Shown here one piece after another: positions 12,601-23,619 of a DNA stretch of 64,000 nt (position 1 is the first letter of the stretch; every line of letters begins with the position of its first letter). The position numbers and the translations under genes are program-made. The notes beneath the pieces are model-generated. The model worked only from the letters and a program-made list of their open reading frames with translations. It did no database searches and was not told the origin of the DNA. Origin of the DNA: Puffinus mauretanicus (taxonomy: Eukaryota > Chordata > Aves > Procellariiformes > Procellariidae); contig JAJKFH010000052.1 in assembly GCA_023333565.1 (NCBI GenBank), forward strand, positions 124,001-188,000, given 5' to 3'.

Positions 12601-15021
12601 TTTATATTAGAGATACAGGACACTGAAAGTGATGGGAGTAGATGGGAGCAGACCAGATTGTTTAATCTGAAACATTTACTAGATGGAGTGATTATGCCCT
12701 GAAAGATCCCTTTCCTTTAAGCCACTATTTGCAAGGCTGGGAGGAGAACTGCATAGGTGCATTCAGATGATAAGTCCCAGTGGAATCCCTTTGAACCCAG
12801 GCTTTCAGCACACAGACACAGCATAATTCAAAACCTGTGCCAAGGTAAACAGCGGGTTGTACTACCTTGGCATGCACTATGCCTGCACATTCAGAAAATG
12901 GAGGATACATTCAAACCAAACAAGAAATCTTGTGCTGCTGCTTAGTCAGTCATCTGGCTCACCCTCGATGAAACATTACAGTAATTAAAAACAGAGTTCC
13001 TCCCCCACAGTTTGCTAAATGGAATGTTTACCACAAGTTTATGTTCCACAACTGCATCCTGGAGTTCTGGCTGTGCAAGCTGCTAGCATGAAGCTGCAGA
13101 AATGTGAAAGCAGGGAATCATCTCTCCTTTTGTCAGCCCCAAATGGGTATACCACAAGCAGCTTCATGCAAGAACATACCAAGGCAATACCAAGCCTATG
13201 TCAGTGCTGGGAATGATTCTATAGGACGTTCAAACATCCAGCTTGGCTATTTTCAGTCTGGCTGAATACCATGCGTGTGCTGCAACAAGAGAGAACCAAA
13301 AAGAGAGAGAAAGTGGGAGCTCTGTTCATTTGGTCTGCCAGCACACACTCTTCCTTCCACTCTGCCAGCTCTTCTTCCAGATAGTTGAGACCTGCAGGCA
13401 CCGCATTATGGGATACCTAAGAGACGCTACTGAGCCCTGTGTTATTCAATGGCCCAAAAGGGCAAGGATGATCTCCCAAACACTCTTTGATGCTTCACCT
13501 CCTCTTCTACTATCAGTCCTCTTGCTTTACAGGGCAGCGACTTGGACATGCACACACTTCGCCTTTCCTGGTTGTTTCAGTGTATTCCCCCTTGATGTGA
13601 ACAGCCAGGCTCACCTTCCACCACTCTGGTCTGCACCCTGCCACCTCTTCTTCCTATATGTCTGTCACAGCTTTAAGTCCAGCTAGTATTTCAGAACTCT
13701 AATGTATTCCCCATCTCTCCTGACTCTGTCATCTGGACAGCAGGCATCACCATTCCCGCACCTTACTGTCCAAAGCGTGGTTGTAGACCTCCTCAACTCC
13801 TCTGCAGGGTTTTCTGCCCTATGTGAGGTTCAAATGTAACCTTGGGCACTATACTGCAACAAAAAGACTATAAAAGCAACCATCGCTTAGGGGAAGCCCC
13901 AGACAAAACCAAGAGAAGTTTCTCTTTGCTTAGAAAAGAAGAAATCAAGCAAGCCTGATTCTCTCCTCCCCACCCCTACAGAGTTCACTAGTTATTCCTG
14001 GTTTACACTTGTAGAAGAGTTGAAGCAGGCCCAAGAGCATGTGTTTATTTCTCCTTTTCTATCATGTCATTTAAAATATTTATGTCAAGAAAAATAAGGA
14101 AAGAAATGTTCCCTGAAAAGGTTCTCTCATTTAATGAGTGAATTTCAAGACTGAAAAAGTGGCGAGGAAGAGCAGCTACTGAAGTGGATACGTCCAATGG
14201 AAAATTCCATTTGCTATTTCTAAAGTCATTTCAGTAGAGCCAAGGGGACAAATAACAACATCAAAAACATTTTAAGATTTTAATCCTTTCCCTTACTGAA
14301 TATTCTGTATCTGCTCAGCTATCCTTGCTTGGGCTAGTACCAGAACTAGAGCACAATCAGAACTACACTACCGGAATTGATAGAATATAATCATTACGAC
14401 GATATGGAAGCCAATCATACAGCACTCAGTGGAAAGTTTGCTCACCACCTGCTAAAACTTTCATTCATTTAGTGTGCAAGCAATGCTGCACGGAAAAGTT
14501 GTTTCAGTGGAGGGGAAAAAGTAAAATTAAGTTGGTTACACTATTGCTGCTATGGCCCTTGTTTCTGCACGAACCTTGTAAGGCTACCTGGCCATTTATT
14601 AGGCTTGGAATGAAAGCGTAACATCTCCTCAATCATATAGGCTAAGATCAGCCTTTGTTCCTTGGTGTTAATCCGACAAAGAAACACCCAGATCTCACTC
14701 TCCTTCCCTCACAAATCATCTCCTCTCATTCTTAACAAGGTACCAGTTGTCAGAGTAAAGTCTCAGCACAGCTGTTTCCTTTCCAGCTTTCAGGCAACAC
14801 GCCTTAACCACAGTACTCTCTTACTCCTACATCCTTTAGGCTTTTCTCATATATCCTAGGCTAGAGGCACAATCCAGACAGCAGAAATCTTCCTGTTTCT
14901 TTCTCAGGCTTTATGTTAGGCCTTTGGTTAATGACAGAAAAATTCCTCCTTATATCATTTTAGTCTTGTTTCTGTTCAACAAATTTGAGAAGTGAGGCAC
15001 CGACAGATTGATTTTCTCATT

Positions 15022-15086
15022 TATGGTCAACCAGGAAATTTGTTACAGACCCAGGAATAGTATCTCTATCTCCTGATCCCCAAGTG
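15022..15086 (+). repeat. Possible MIR/CORE-SINE remnant
   Basis: 'gtcaaccaggaaatttgtta' followed by 'cagacccaggaatagta' and 'atctcctgatccccaag' follows the order of the common MIR block '..agtggcagagccaggaatagaacccagatctcctg'. It is a short, diverged fragment. Confidence 0.4.
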
Positions 15087-15342
15087 GACGCTGTAACTAG
15101 AGTCATATTTCCTCTCCCAAAGGAGTTGCTGCATGTCATTTTTCACAGCTCACAGCATTGTCAAAAAGAGTGCATATCTGAAATTGTTACTGCCATACAT
15201 ATAACAATTGTTAAAATCAATAGTAGCAATAGTTTTGCAAGGCGACGATACCTTTCATCTGAGCACACACATGAGAACTTCAAAACGTATCATTGTTGAT
15301 GCACAGTTAACAGTTCAGAGTTATGTTCTTGCTTTGAGTGCA

Positions 15343-15500
15343 GAAGTGGTGGAGTCACCATCCCTGGAAGTATTTAAAAGATGTGTAGATGTGGCACTTA
15401 GGGACATGATTTAATGGTGGACTTGGCAGTGCTAGGTTTACAGTTGGACTTGATGATCTTAAACGTCTTTTCCAACCTAAATGATTCTACGATTCTATGA
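15343..15500 (+). mobile_element. CR1 LINE 3' tail fragment
   Basis: It begins 'gaagtggtggagtcaccatc', runs through 'ggacttgatgatcttaaacg' and ends 'ttccaacctaaatgattcta' plus a second 'cgattctatga'. This is the standard avian CR1 3' end with the ATTCTATG terminal repeat. It is severely 5'-truncated and antisense to PITPNM3. No coding capacity remains. Confidence 0.93.
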
Positions 15501-15763
15501 AATACTAGACTAAGCAGGTCTCTGAGATGCAGTTGCTAATTACTTTTTTCCTGAAAGTTGCATTTAGTATTTCATAGAGACTTGGTTTTGTATTGAAATA
15601 TTATCACAGCTTTTTGCACAATAATAATTTTCAAATGCAGAAGTGACTACCAGGAATCTCAGAAAGCCACTAGACTTAATGCCAATGTGATCTGATGAAC
15701 TATCTCTTTAAGTCAGACACTAAGAGACATGTACTAAAACATCTTTTCTGAGAATTTTCTTAA

Positions 15764-15831
15764 CCCCCCCAAAAAAAACCTCCCCCCCAAAATCCCAACA
15801 CCCTCAAAACTCTCCCTGAATCCCAAACCCA
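15764..15831 (-). other. G-rich tract in the gene-sense strand (C/A-rich on plus)
   Basis: The plus strand carries runs of seven C (15764-15770 and 15782-15788) followed by several CCC triplets spaced by A-rich loops. The minus strand, which is the PITPNM3 sense strand, therefore has four or more G-runs separated by short T-rich loops and could fold as a quadruplex in the pre-mRNA. Confidence 0.5.
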
Positions 15832-16953
15832 CCAAACTAATTTTTTTCAGTTAATAAGCAACTTCCTAAAATGAAATCATTATCTCTGCTTCATATAGCA
15901 ACTAGTAAGTGTTTCTGAGCAGAACCTGGTCTCAGACAGAAGCAGGATCTGACAGCTAGAAATGTAAATGTGAATGTTATGTAGTGTAACCATACTATAT
16001 AGCTCAGTGTCATTTAAGTTTGCAGAGTTATGCTAGTTGAGAAATTCACTGATTTTATCAATGACAAGATGTTTGAGGCATTCTTGCCTCGTGCTTTTCA
16101 TTAATGAAGAGCTGATCCAGTATATAGTGCAATGCACAGCATTCTCTCCCAGTTGCTCTCTAGAAGCCCTGAACCGGGGTTTATCTACCTTTATGCAAGT
16201 GAATTACCAAATTGCTTAACGCAAACCACCCATCTCTCATGTTAGTAAGGGCAACCTCGTGAGTGCCATTTCCATTTACATCAGTTAGCAAATGGATCTG
16301 CTCAGACAGGAAATTCCATCAAAGCTAATGGAACCCTTTCACTATGCATGCAACCAAATCCTAGTTATACTGCGAACTGAAGCCTTCAGTTAGCCAAAAG
16401 CACTGTTTCCTAGAGATGCACCCTTCGTAGCCCATTCAAGACACTTCTGTATACGGCATTCTTATAGGTTAATGACGATAAATGAGTGGCCTACCACAAA
16501 ATGCTACAGGAACTCAAAGTGCAGTAGCTGCTATTGGGAATGAACAGATACTAAAGTTTTGTCATCTTAAAATGTAAAAACCATATTTATATGTAAATTC
16601 TCTCTCACCAAAAAGACATGTTAAATCACTCTTGTTTTAGATATTTATTTCTGTTCCCAATTTCCAGTGCAAAGCAGAATTTACTTAAATCAGTCTAAGT
16701 TTCTCAGCAATTCTTCACAATCTCCGCTTTATTCCTAAACCAATGTTAGCAATATCCCATTTTTGTTTCTAAACCAGGAAACATTAGAACTATCAGGAGG
16801 GTCTTCTATAACATCCTGTCCCTACAATGGCCAAATAATGAACAGATAATTAAGACAGACAAATGTCAGTTGGCATATCCACAGGCAGATGTAGCTATGT
16901 TTCAATTTTAAAATAAGATAAAATTTGACTACTGATTTTTTGGGGTTAGATGC

Positions 16954-16976
16954 GGGGGGAGGGCGGGCAGAGGGGG
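16954..16976 (+). other. G-quadruplex motif (plus strand, intronic)
   Basis: The pattern is G6-A-G3-C-G3-CAGA-G5, with all loops of 1-4 nt. It satisfies the usual four-run quadruplex rule. It lies on the PITPNM3 template strand about 320 bp downstream of the donor at 17297, and would form in DNA rather than in the PITPNM3 RNA. Confidence 0.65.
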
Positions 16977-17021
16977 AAGTTAACAGTTATCACAGTTTTC
17001 TTCTTCTGCCCAGATTTCTTC

Positions 17022-17135
17022 CGGATTTTTTTTTTTTCTTTTGGATGCATCTGGACAACAGGCTGTAGTCCACCATGGGGTTTGTTTTTTTTTTAGTTTT
17101 GGTGGCTTTTTTGTGTTTGGTTTTTTTTTTTAAAC
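17022..17135 (+). repeat. T-rich low-complexity stretch
   Basis: Several runs of nine or more T are separated by short unique pieces, ending just upstream of the 17298 exon boundary. On the gene-sense strand this is an A-rich segment about 165 bp inside the intron. It is probably low-complexity sequence; no tail-bearing retroposon body was seen next to it. Confidence 0.6.
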
Positions 17136-17297
17136 AAATACATCCACTTAGAAAAGGATGAAAGATCGTTCCATGTCTTGCAGTAAGCAAAAGATTAAGA
17201 AGGATTTGCAACACTTCGTTATGGAAAAGACATGTCACAGAAAGCCATTCAAAACCACACTGCAAAGCCAAACATTAGAAAATGCAAATCAACTTAC

Positions 17298-17533
17298 TTG
17301 GAAACAAGAGAGAAAGCTGCTGAACAGATTGCTGGGCAGGGAACAAGTCTGATTAAGATGTGGCCCAAAGCGGCGGGGAAATGGGCTCGGGTCACTTTCT
17401 CAAACACAGAACTGAAGGTGTTGATGTCTGCCAGCTTGCTGCTGTAATCCCCACCTCCAGTGTCTAAGATGTTCCCCCCATGTAGGATCAAAATTAGCAC
17501 ATGAGTTTTGCAGTTCTGGTGTTGAACTCCTTC
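17298..17533 (-). CDS. PITPNM3: PITPNM3 exon: [14 protein letters not shown] segment (78 codons plus 2 nt)
   Basis: The acceptor is CTGTTTTTCTCATAG and the donor TTTCCAA|GTAAGTTG. The exon enters in phase 0 and leaves in phase 2. It encodes [20 protein letters not shown] followed by [20 protein letters not shown] and later [13 protein letters not shown] and [14 protein letters not shown]. The buried-strand plus 'HGGN' motif marks the start of the hydrolase-like fold found upstream of DDHD in Nir proteins, and the ADI(N/H)TFSSV(F/L)[17 protein letters not shown] block agrees with the human PITPNM3 sequence I recall. Neither sequence nor splice sites show damage. Confidence 0.95.
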
Positions 17534-19726
17534 CTATGAGAAAAACAGGGAATAAGAAGGGAGGAAGCATTTTTATGGACAGTGTTGATGTACTTGGTGT
17601 CAATGTCCACAAGCAGCTAGCAGTGATTTTTTCTCCCACCCCCACTGTGATCTTTTTGTGATATTTGTCTTCATCGGGGGGAGGCAGTGTGAGTGTGTTT
17701 GTGTGTGTGCTCTGTTCCATTTAATTCAAGTATGTCTAAACCAGGTAGAGCACACTATGCTCTGCCAGAAAACCCTTGCAGCACAGATGTAGGTTTCAGA
17801 TCAACAAAGATGATAAACAGCTTTGTGTACATCAAAAGTACATTTTAAATATATTGAGACTGGAGAAGAATTCCAACATCCACAGACAGCCTAAGCGAAC
17901 GTCTGTCCAGGTACCATGAACAAGACTGCTGCATCTATTGGAAAGGTTCTAACTCAAATCATCACAGGTTCTAAAAAGACAAATTTCTCTGCCAATGAAA
18001 ACATCCAGCAAAAGCAGCTCAGTTATCTCAGCCTTTTGAGATTGGCAACTTCTTATTAAAATGAAAAATGAGGCTAACTTACCCAGACATTTACTGAAAG
18101 AGTAAAAAATGTATCATTGCTGATATCCATAAATGTCACAAATACATTTATGAATATGTGAATATGTGCATACACAGACAATAATCAGTGTGCTCTGCAG
18201 GATAAACAAGATGTTATCTACTTGAGACTGGAAAAACATTTTGAATGTCTCACAACTCCGCTTTTTTTTCTTCTTTACCCCTTGAGAGTTATGTGCACTC
18301 AAAGAAGAACTCAGTAATATATTAAAAGATTAGGAGATTTTTCTTTTTAAATCTTGATTGCGATTTTCTTCTTCGCTTTGGATCACATGATTCCTGGAGA
18401 CTTCTAGTTCCTGACCAAATATGAACACACAACAAAAATAACAGTAACATTTCTTTTATATGTCTGAGAATTGTTAATTGCTAGTTTGGGTGATTTACTG
18501 AGAATCAGGCAATGTTCTGGACACTTTATTCTTAAGTTCTGGAATGAAAGCCACAATCTTCAACAGTAAATATAAAATGAGAAGAATTGCTCCGAGTTTA
18601 ACAAGAATAACATTCATCGGAAAAGCTGACAAGTAAACAAACACACACATACACACATCCATTTCAGCCTGTAGTTTAGTGAGAGGTAGTGGTGGAAATG
18701 TTGTTAACACAAGTAAGACAAAGAAATTGGTACCTTTAGCACCTGTATAATGGTAACAGAGAAATGGTTGAAAATGAGAGAATTATAAGTTGTTCATAAA
18801 GCTGCTATCTCTGTTCAGCCCATGATTTTTAGTGTCCAGTAGAAGTATTCATTATGAAGGCATTTTGCTGACCTGCCTTGTATCTGCTTAAGTACTAAAT
18901 CGTAAGAGAATTTTTTCCTTGTTCTAATTTACAATTTCCCTCTCCATATGGTCCTATTTCAGTTATTCAGAAGAGTAATTTAATTCCCTTTAAAAGCTAA
19001 GAGTCGCTCCTTCCACAGCCAATGCCAGCTTGTAAATAAGTGGCACTGCTGATGGATTGGTGGAACTGAAAGCTTCAAAACAGAGGGAAAAATTCAAGCG
19101 GGTCAACATTGCTAAAGTCACTGTTACAAAAAGCCTCTTAGCTGGATTTAACTGTTATCCTTCACAAGAGGACTCAAAGGGAATGAAATTAATTTGCCTC
19201 TCAGCAGCAGTTCAGCGATGACTGAGACAATGGGCTCAAGGGCTAATCAAAAGGACATCTGAAGTCAATTAAAGACTGTCATCATTTTCAGGGGGCTGTA
19301 GGATTGGAATTCTTCAAAAATTGAAAAGCAGACATTTCTGTTGCCTGTCTGATGTGTGGACACAGGACCTTAATCAGTTAACTGGAAGGAACACAACTTT
19401 GCTGCTTCTAAAAAAAAGCAATTCTGTTACTCTCCATTTCATGACTGCTGCTGAATCTGCTTCACAAACCCTGCATTTCCACTGAAGTACTAAGTAGACA
19501 TAACAATTTCTCTTCAGAGAACTGGGTCATACTTCCACCTAAGTTAATTATGCAACATCTAAAAAAGCTTGTGATGATTTTCAGTGATTGCATGTGCACC
19601 TACTGAACAAGGGAAAGACACACTAAGACACCAAACGGGTTTATAATTCCATAATACAATATGAGAGTATTTCCACATGTCTACTCCTTGGAAATCAGCA
19701 CAGCTTGTTTTGGGAAACAATCTCAC
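17534..19726 (-). other. PITPNM3: PITPNM3 intron (2,193 bp)
   Basis: This phase-0 intron has donor AATGAG|GTGAGATT and acceptor TTCTCATAG. It contains AT-rich unique sequence with a short (CA)-rich patch near 18.64 kb. No mobile element or further exon was recognised. Confidence 0.88.
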
Positions 19727-19803
19727 CTCATTGTCCTCGTGTATTTCAATACTGCCTTGTGCTGGGAACCTTTGTTTTCTTAAAGAGGCTCTATATAATT
19801 CAC
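19727..19803 (-). CDS. PITPNM3: PITPNM3 exon: ELYRASLRKQRFPAQGSIEI segment (25 codons plus 2 nt)
   Basis: The acceptor is GTCTCTTTTCATTTCAG and the donor GAG|GTGAGATT. The first two bases (GT) complete an Arg codon (C|GT) with the upstream 48-nt exon. The product is R-ELYRASLRKQRFPAQGSIE followed by IHEDNE. It aligns without gaps to the human PITPNM3 segment as I recall it. If the 48-nt exon is skipped, G|GT gives Gly and the frame is kept. Confidence 0.94.
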
Positions 19804-20609
19804 CTGAAATGAAAAGAGACATAATTGATCATATAAATATTTGGCTGCCTCATCTTTTACAGACATTTATGGAGATAAGGCACATTTCTAGTTTCAAGAC
19901 AGAAAGATCTGTTCACAGGAAATCCTGTGGACAAACAGAACAATAGACAAGGTTTCTTGCACCATACATATTAGACGCTCTTCTATTCTTAACAGCAATA
20001 TTTAGAACAGGATTCAAGTCCTTACACAGAGGTGTGTAGTACCAGTACAGCTGCTGCTGGTCACCTATGCCTTTCTGGAGCAGCACTAGAAGAGGTCACC
20101 CAAGGTTCTACATCATCTCTGCTCATCCCATACAGGTATCTTAGATACTCTGGTATGTCTTAAATGGCACTAAACACCTATATATAGGCAAGCGAGTTAA
20201 GCCTTTAAAGTTCTCTAAAGACCTTCAGGATCCAGCTCTTCCACAAACCTCTGTGACTACCTGGGAAACTCCCAGAAGTAACTGTAGTGCTCCATTACTA
20301 GGTTGCAAAATAGGAGTAACAGACTATAGAGCAAAAGACAGTTTCTCCTCAAAAACCCTTGTAACCTGAAAAATAGGAAGTGATATTGCAGAGAAACACA
20401 GTGCTTTGCTAATACCTTTTCACAACAGGATCGTGCGTTCAACATACTCTGTTATAAACACAACAATGAAAGTCTCTGCATTGACTTCGGAGCATGACCA
20501 AACAGACCCAAAGACCCACTTGTGACTACTTCTTAGGCAGACTGGCTGGACAGCAACCTGCTGCAAGTGGTGGAACATTCACGATATCAGCTTTAGGACG
20601 ATGAGACTG

Positions 20610-20853
20610 CCCACTGTTTGGCCTTGGGAGGCAAAACTTAGGAAGCATTTCTTTGCAGAGAGAGTGGTCAAACACTGGAACAGGCTTCTTAGAGAGGTGG
20701 TCGATGCCCCATGCCTATCAGTGTTTAAGAAGCATTTGGACAATGCGCTTAATAATACCCTTTAACTTTTGGTCAGCCCTGAAGTGGTCAGGCAGTTGGA
20801 CTACATGATCATTTTAGGTCCCTTCCAACTGGAAATATTCTGTTCTATTCTAT
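20610..20853 (+). mobile_element. CR1 LINE 3' fragment
   Basis: The element shows 'ggaagcatttctttgcagag', 'gagtggtcaaacactggaac', 'gtggtcgatgccccatgcct' and the terminal block 'ggtcccttccaactggaaat' with an ATTCTGTTCTATTCTAT end. This is a CR1 subfamily with an ATTCT-type tail. It is 5'-truncated, antisense to the host gene and has no intact ORF. Confidence 0.9.
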
Positions 20854-21400
20854 AAAACTTCTACAGCTGGCCATGAAAAGGCTTGCCCTCTGAACAAATC
20901 TTCTCTGTCCTTGAGGACAAAGAACAAGATGATATAGCACTATCCACTTTTTTTTTTCCGCACTGTGTTTCTTCAGTCATTGAAGATAATTGCTACAGGA
21001 TCTTTCTGGTCTCTTCATAATGCAGTCTTTTTTCTACAGCTGCATGTGTTAGTTACCTAGGAAACAGCTGTAGGATGAAATTTGATTAGCACTGTTGTCA
21101 GCTTCATTGTCACATTTATACATGGGGCTGATCTCTTCCTTACAAATCAAAGGAATGTTCCATACTCCTGTCTCTTACAGCACTTACGAGACATCGACAT
21201 CAGAGGAGATGAGCAAAGCTTTGCAAAAAACACACTGAAGTCCACTTACTCACACGTTAGCTTACAGGGTTCTGCAATCAGATCCTGGAACACTGATTTC
21301 TCAGTTAGAGAAAGAGGAGGCAAGAAGAAAAACATCAAACTTCTGTCTTGCTGCTGTCTCTAAGAGGTACTCTACTGGTTATTGTGCTTCATTTTCAAAC

Positions 21401-21758
21401 ACAAGGACAAGAAAGTGACTGCTGGTAGTCAGCACGGATTTACAAAGGGAAAATCATGCCTAATCAACCTGATAGCCTTCTATGCTGAGATGACTGGCTT
21501 GGTGGAAGGGAGAGCATTGGATGTTGTTTCTCTCAAGTTCAGTAGGGCCTTCAACACTCTCTCATAACATCCTCATAGAGAAACTGAGAAAGCATGGGCT
21601 ACATAAGTGGACAGTGAGATGGACTGAAAACTGGCTGAACCATCAGGTTTAAAGTGGTGTGATCAGCAGCACAAAGTCACGAGAAGCCAGTGACTAGTGG
21701 TGTACCCCAAGGGGTCACTACTGTGTCCAGTCCTGTTTAGCATCTTTATTAATGATCT
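21401..21758 (+). mobile_element. Old CR1 LINE, left part (reverse transcriptase region)
   Basis: This diverged CR1 ORF2 sequence runs 'acaaggacaagaaagtgact', 'cacggatttacaaagggaaa', 'gggccttcaacactctctca' and 'gtaccccaaggggtcactac'. It is interrupted by stops and indels. It ends at 'agcatctttattaatgatct', where the AT-rich insert begins. It is probably the left half of the element whose right half lies at 22706-23619, split by a younger CR1. Confidence 0.8.
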
Positions 21759-21828
21759 TAATATTATTATAATGATATTAATATTATTATATTAATTTTA
21801 TTATAATATTAATGATATTAATATTATT
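21759..21828 (+). repeat. AT-rich tandem expansion inside CR1
   Basis: About 70 bp consist only of A and T except for two G, built from imperfect repeats of roughly 20 bp (aatgatattaatattattat). The unit resembles the CR1 sequence immediately upstream (aatgatcttaatattattat), which suggests it arose by local duplication of that sequence. Confidence 0.85.
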
Positions 21829-22705
21829 GCACACTCAGCAAGTTTGCAGACGACACCAAGCTGAGTGGTGCAGTGGACACGCCTGAGGGACGGGATGCCA
21901 TCCAGAGTGACCTGGACAAGCTGGAGAAGTGGGCCCATGTGAACCTCACGAGGTTCAACAAGGCCAAAAGCAGGGTCCTGCACCTGGGTCGGGGCAACCC
22001 CTGGTATCAATACAGGCTGCGGGATGAAGGGATTGAGAGCAGCCCTGCCAAGAAGGACTTGGGGGTACTGGTGGATGAAAAGCTGGACGTGAGCCGGCAA
22101 TGTGCGCTCACAGCCCAGAAAGCCAACCATATCCTGGGCTGCATCAAAAGAAGCGTGGCCAGCAGGTCAAGGGAGGTGATTCTGCCCCTCTATTCTGCTC
22201 CAGTGAGACCCCACCTGCAGTACTGCGTCCAGCTCTGAGGCCCTCAGCACAGGACAGACATGGACCTGTTGGAGCGGGTCCAGAGGAGGCCACAAAAATG
22301 ATCAGGGGGATGGAACACCTCTCCTATGAAGAAAGGCTGAGACAGTTGGGGTTGTTCAACCTGGAGAAGAGAAGGCTCCAGGAAGACCTTATTGCAGCCT
22401 TTCAGTACTTAAAGGCGGCTTATAAGAAAGATGGTGGCAAACTTTTTAGCAGGGTCTGTTGCGACAGGACAAGGGGGAATGGTTTTAAACTAAAAGACAG
22501 TAGATTCAGACTAGATATAAAGAAGAAATTTTTTACAGTGAGGGTGGTGAAACACTGGCACAGGTTGCCCATCCCTGGAAACATTCAAGGTCAGGTTGGA
22601 TGGGGCTCTGAGCAACCTGATCTAGTTGAAGATGTCCCTGACCACGGCAGGGGGGTTGGACTAGATGATCTGTAAAGGTCCCTTCCAACACAAACTATTC
22701 TATGA
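21829..22705 (+). mobile_element. Younger CR1 LINE copy (FADD box to 3' tail)
   Basis: The copy is GC-richer and better preserved than its flanks. It encodes the reverse transcriptase FADDTKL motif (about 21843-21866) and the following C-terminal ORF2 region in two overlapping frames, 21873-22238 and 22100-22675, so one frameshift separates them. It ends with 'aaggtcccttccaacacaaa' and a single CTATTCTATGAT. The preserved pieces belong to the non-LTR reverse transcriptase polyprotein. The copy is 5'-truncated and not functional. Confidence 0.92.
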
Positions 22706-23619
22706 TCAATGACCTAGATGATGGGACAAAGTACTCTCAGCAAGCTTGCAGACCATACAAAACTGGGGGGAGTACCTGAAACACCAGATGGTTGTGCTGC
22801 CATTCAGAAGTATCTCAACAGGTGGACAAATGGTTCAAAAGGAATCTCATGAAGTTCAACCAACTGAAATGCAAAGTCCTGCATCTGGGGAGGAATAACC
22901 CCACTTAACAGTACAGGCTGGGGACTAACCATCTGGAAAGCAGCTTTGCAGAAAAGGACCTGGTGGGCAACAAGTTGACCTCGACCCAGCAATGTGCCCT
23001 TGCAGCACAGTGCCAACCGCATCCTGGACCGCATTAGGAAGAGTATCTGTAGGGCAAGGGAGGAGATCATTCCCTTCTACTCAGCACTGGTGAGACGACA
23101 TGAGACGACATCTGCACTGCTGTGTCCAGTTCTGGGTCTCTTAGTATGAGAAAGGCTTGGACTCACTGACGCAAGACCAGCAAAGGGACACAAAGATGAT
23201 TAAGGGACAGGAGCACTTGACATGAGAAGAGGCTGAGAGAGACTGGACTGTTTGGCCTTAAGAACAGAAGGCTTGGGGTATGTAGGGGAAATCTTATCAA
23301 TGCGTACAACTGGCTTAAGAAGTAAAGAACATGGAGCCAGAGTCCTCTTCATCATAGTCAGTGAAAGGACAAAAGGCAATGGGCACAAAGTGAAATACAG
23401 GAAGTTCCATTTAAATATAGGAAAGAACTTTTTTACTGAGAGAGTGGTAAAACACTGGAATGGGGTTGCCCAGACGAGTTATGGAGTCTCCATCCTTGGA
23501 GATATTCAAAGCCTGACTGGACGCAGCCCTACGCAATCTGCTCTAAATGACCCTACTTTGAGCAGAGGAGTTGGGCTATACAATTTCCAGAGGTTCCTTC
23601 CAACCTCAGTCATTCTCTG
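22706..23619 (+). mobile_element. Old CR1 LINE, right part
   Basis: The sequence starts 'tcaatgacctagatgatggg', exactly where the neighbouring CR1 tail ends, and runs to 'ccttccaacctcagtcattc'. The catalytic FADD box has decayed to LADH (near 22740) and the reading frame is broken in several places. A 10-bp direct duplication (gagacgacat) occurs at about 23092-23113. Divergence similar to that of 21401-21758 suggests one element interrupted by the younger copy. Confidence 0.88.

Larger units (their letters stand above)
9603..17297 (-). other. PITPNM3: PITPNM3 intron (7,695 bp)
   Basis: The intron interrupts a codon in phase 2. Its donor is TTTCCAA|GTAAGTTG, a near-ideal GTAAGT. It contains one CR1 tail at 15.3-15.5 kb, a C/A-rich tract at 15.8 kb, a plus-strand G-quadruplex motif at 16.95 kb and T-rich tracts just inside the donor side. 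The stretch 9.6-15.3 kb shows no clear repeat or gene to me. The 147-codon plus-strand ORF at 13243-13686 has no recognisable domain. Confidence 0.88.

Noticed and set aside
13243..13686. 147-codon plus-strand ORF
   Set aside because: No recognisable domain, no splice or promoter context, and antisense inside a PITPNM3 intron. A chance ORF of this size is expected in 64 kb.
21801..22130. 109-codon minus-strand ORF
   Set aside because: It is antisense to the CR1 reverse transcriptase region; the plus strand encodes the recognisable FADDTKL product.
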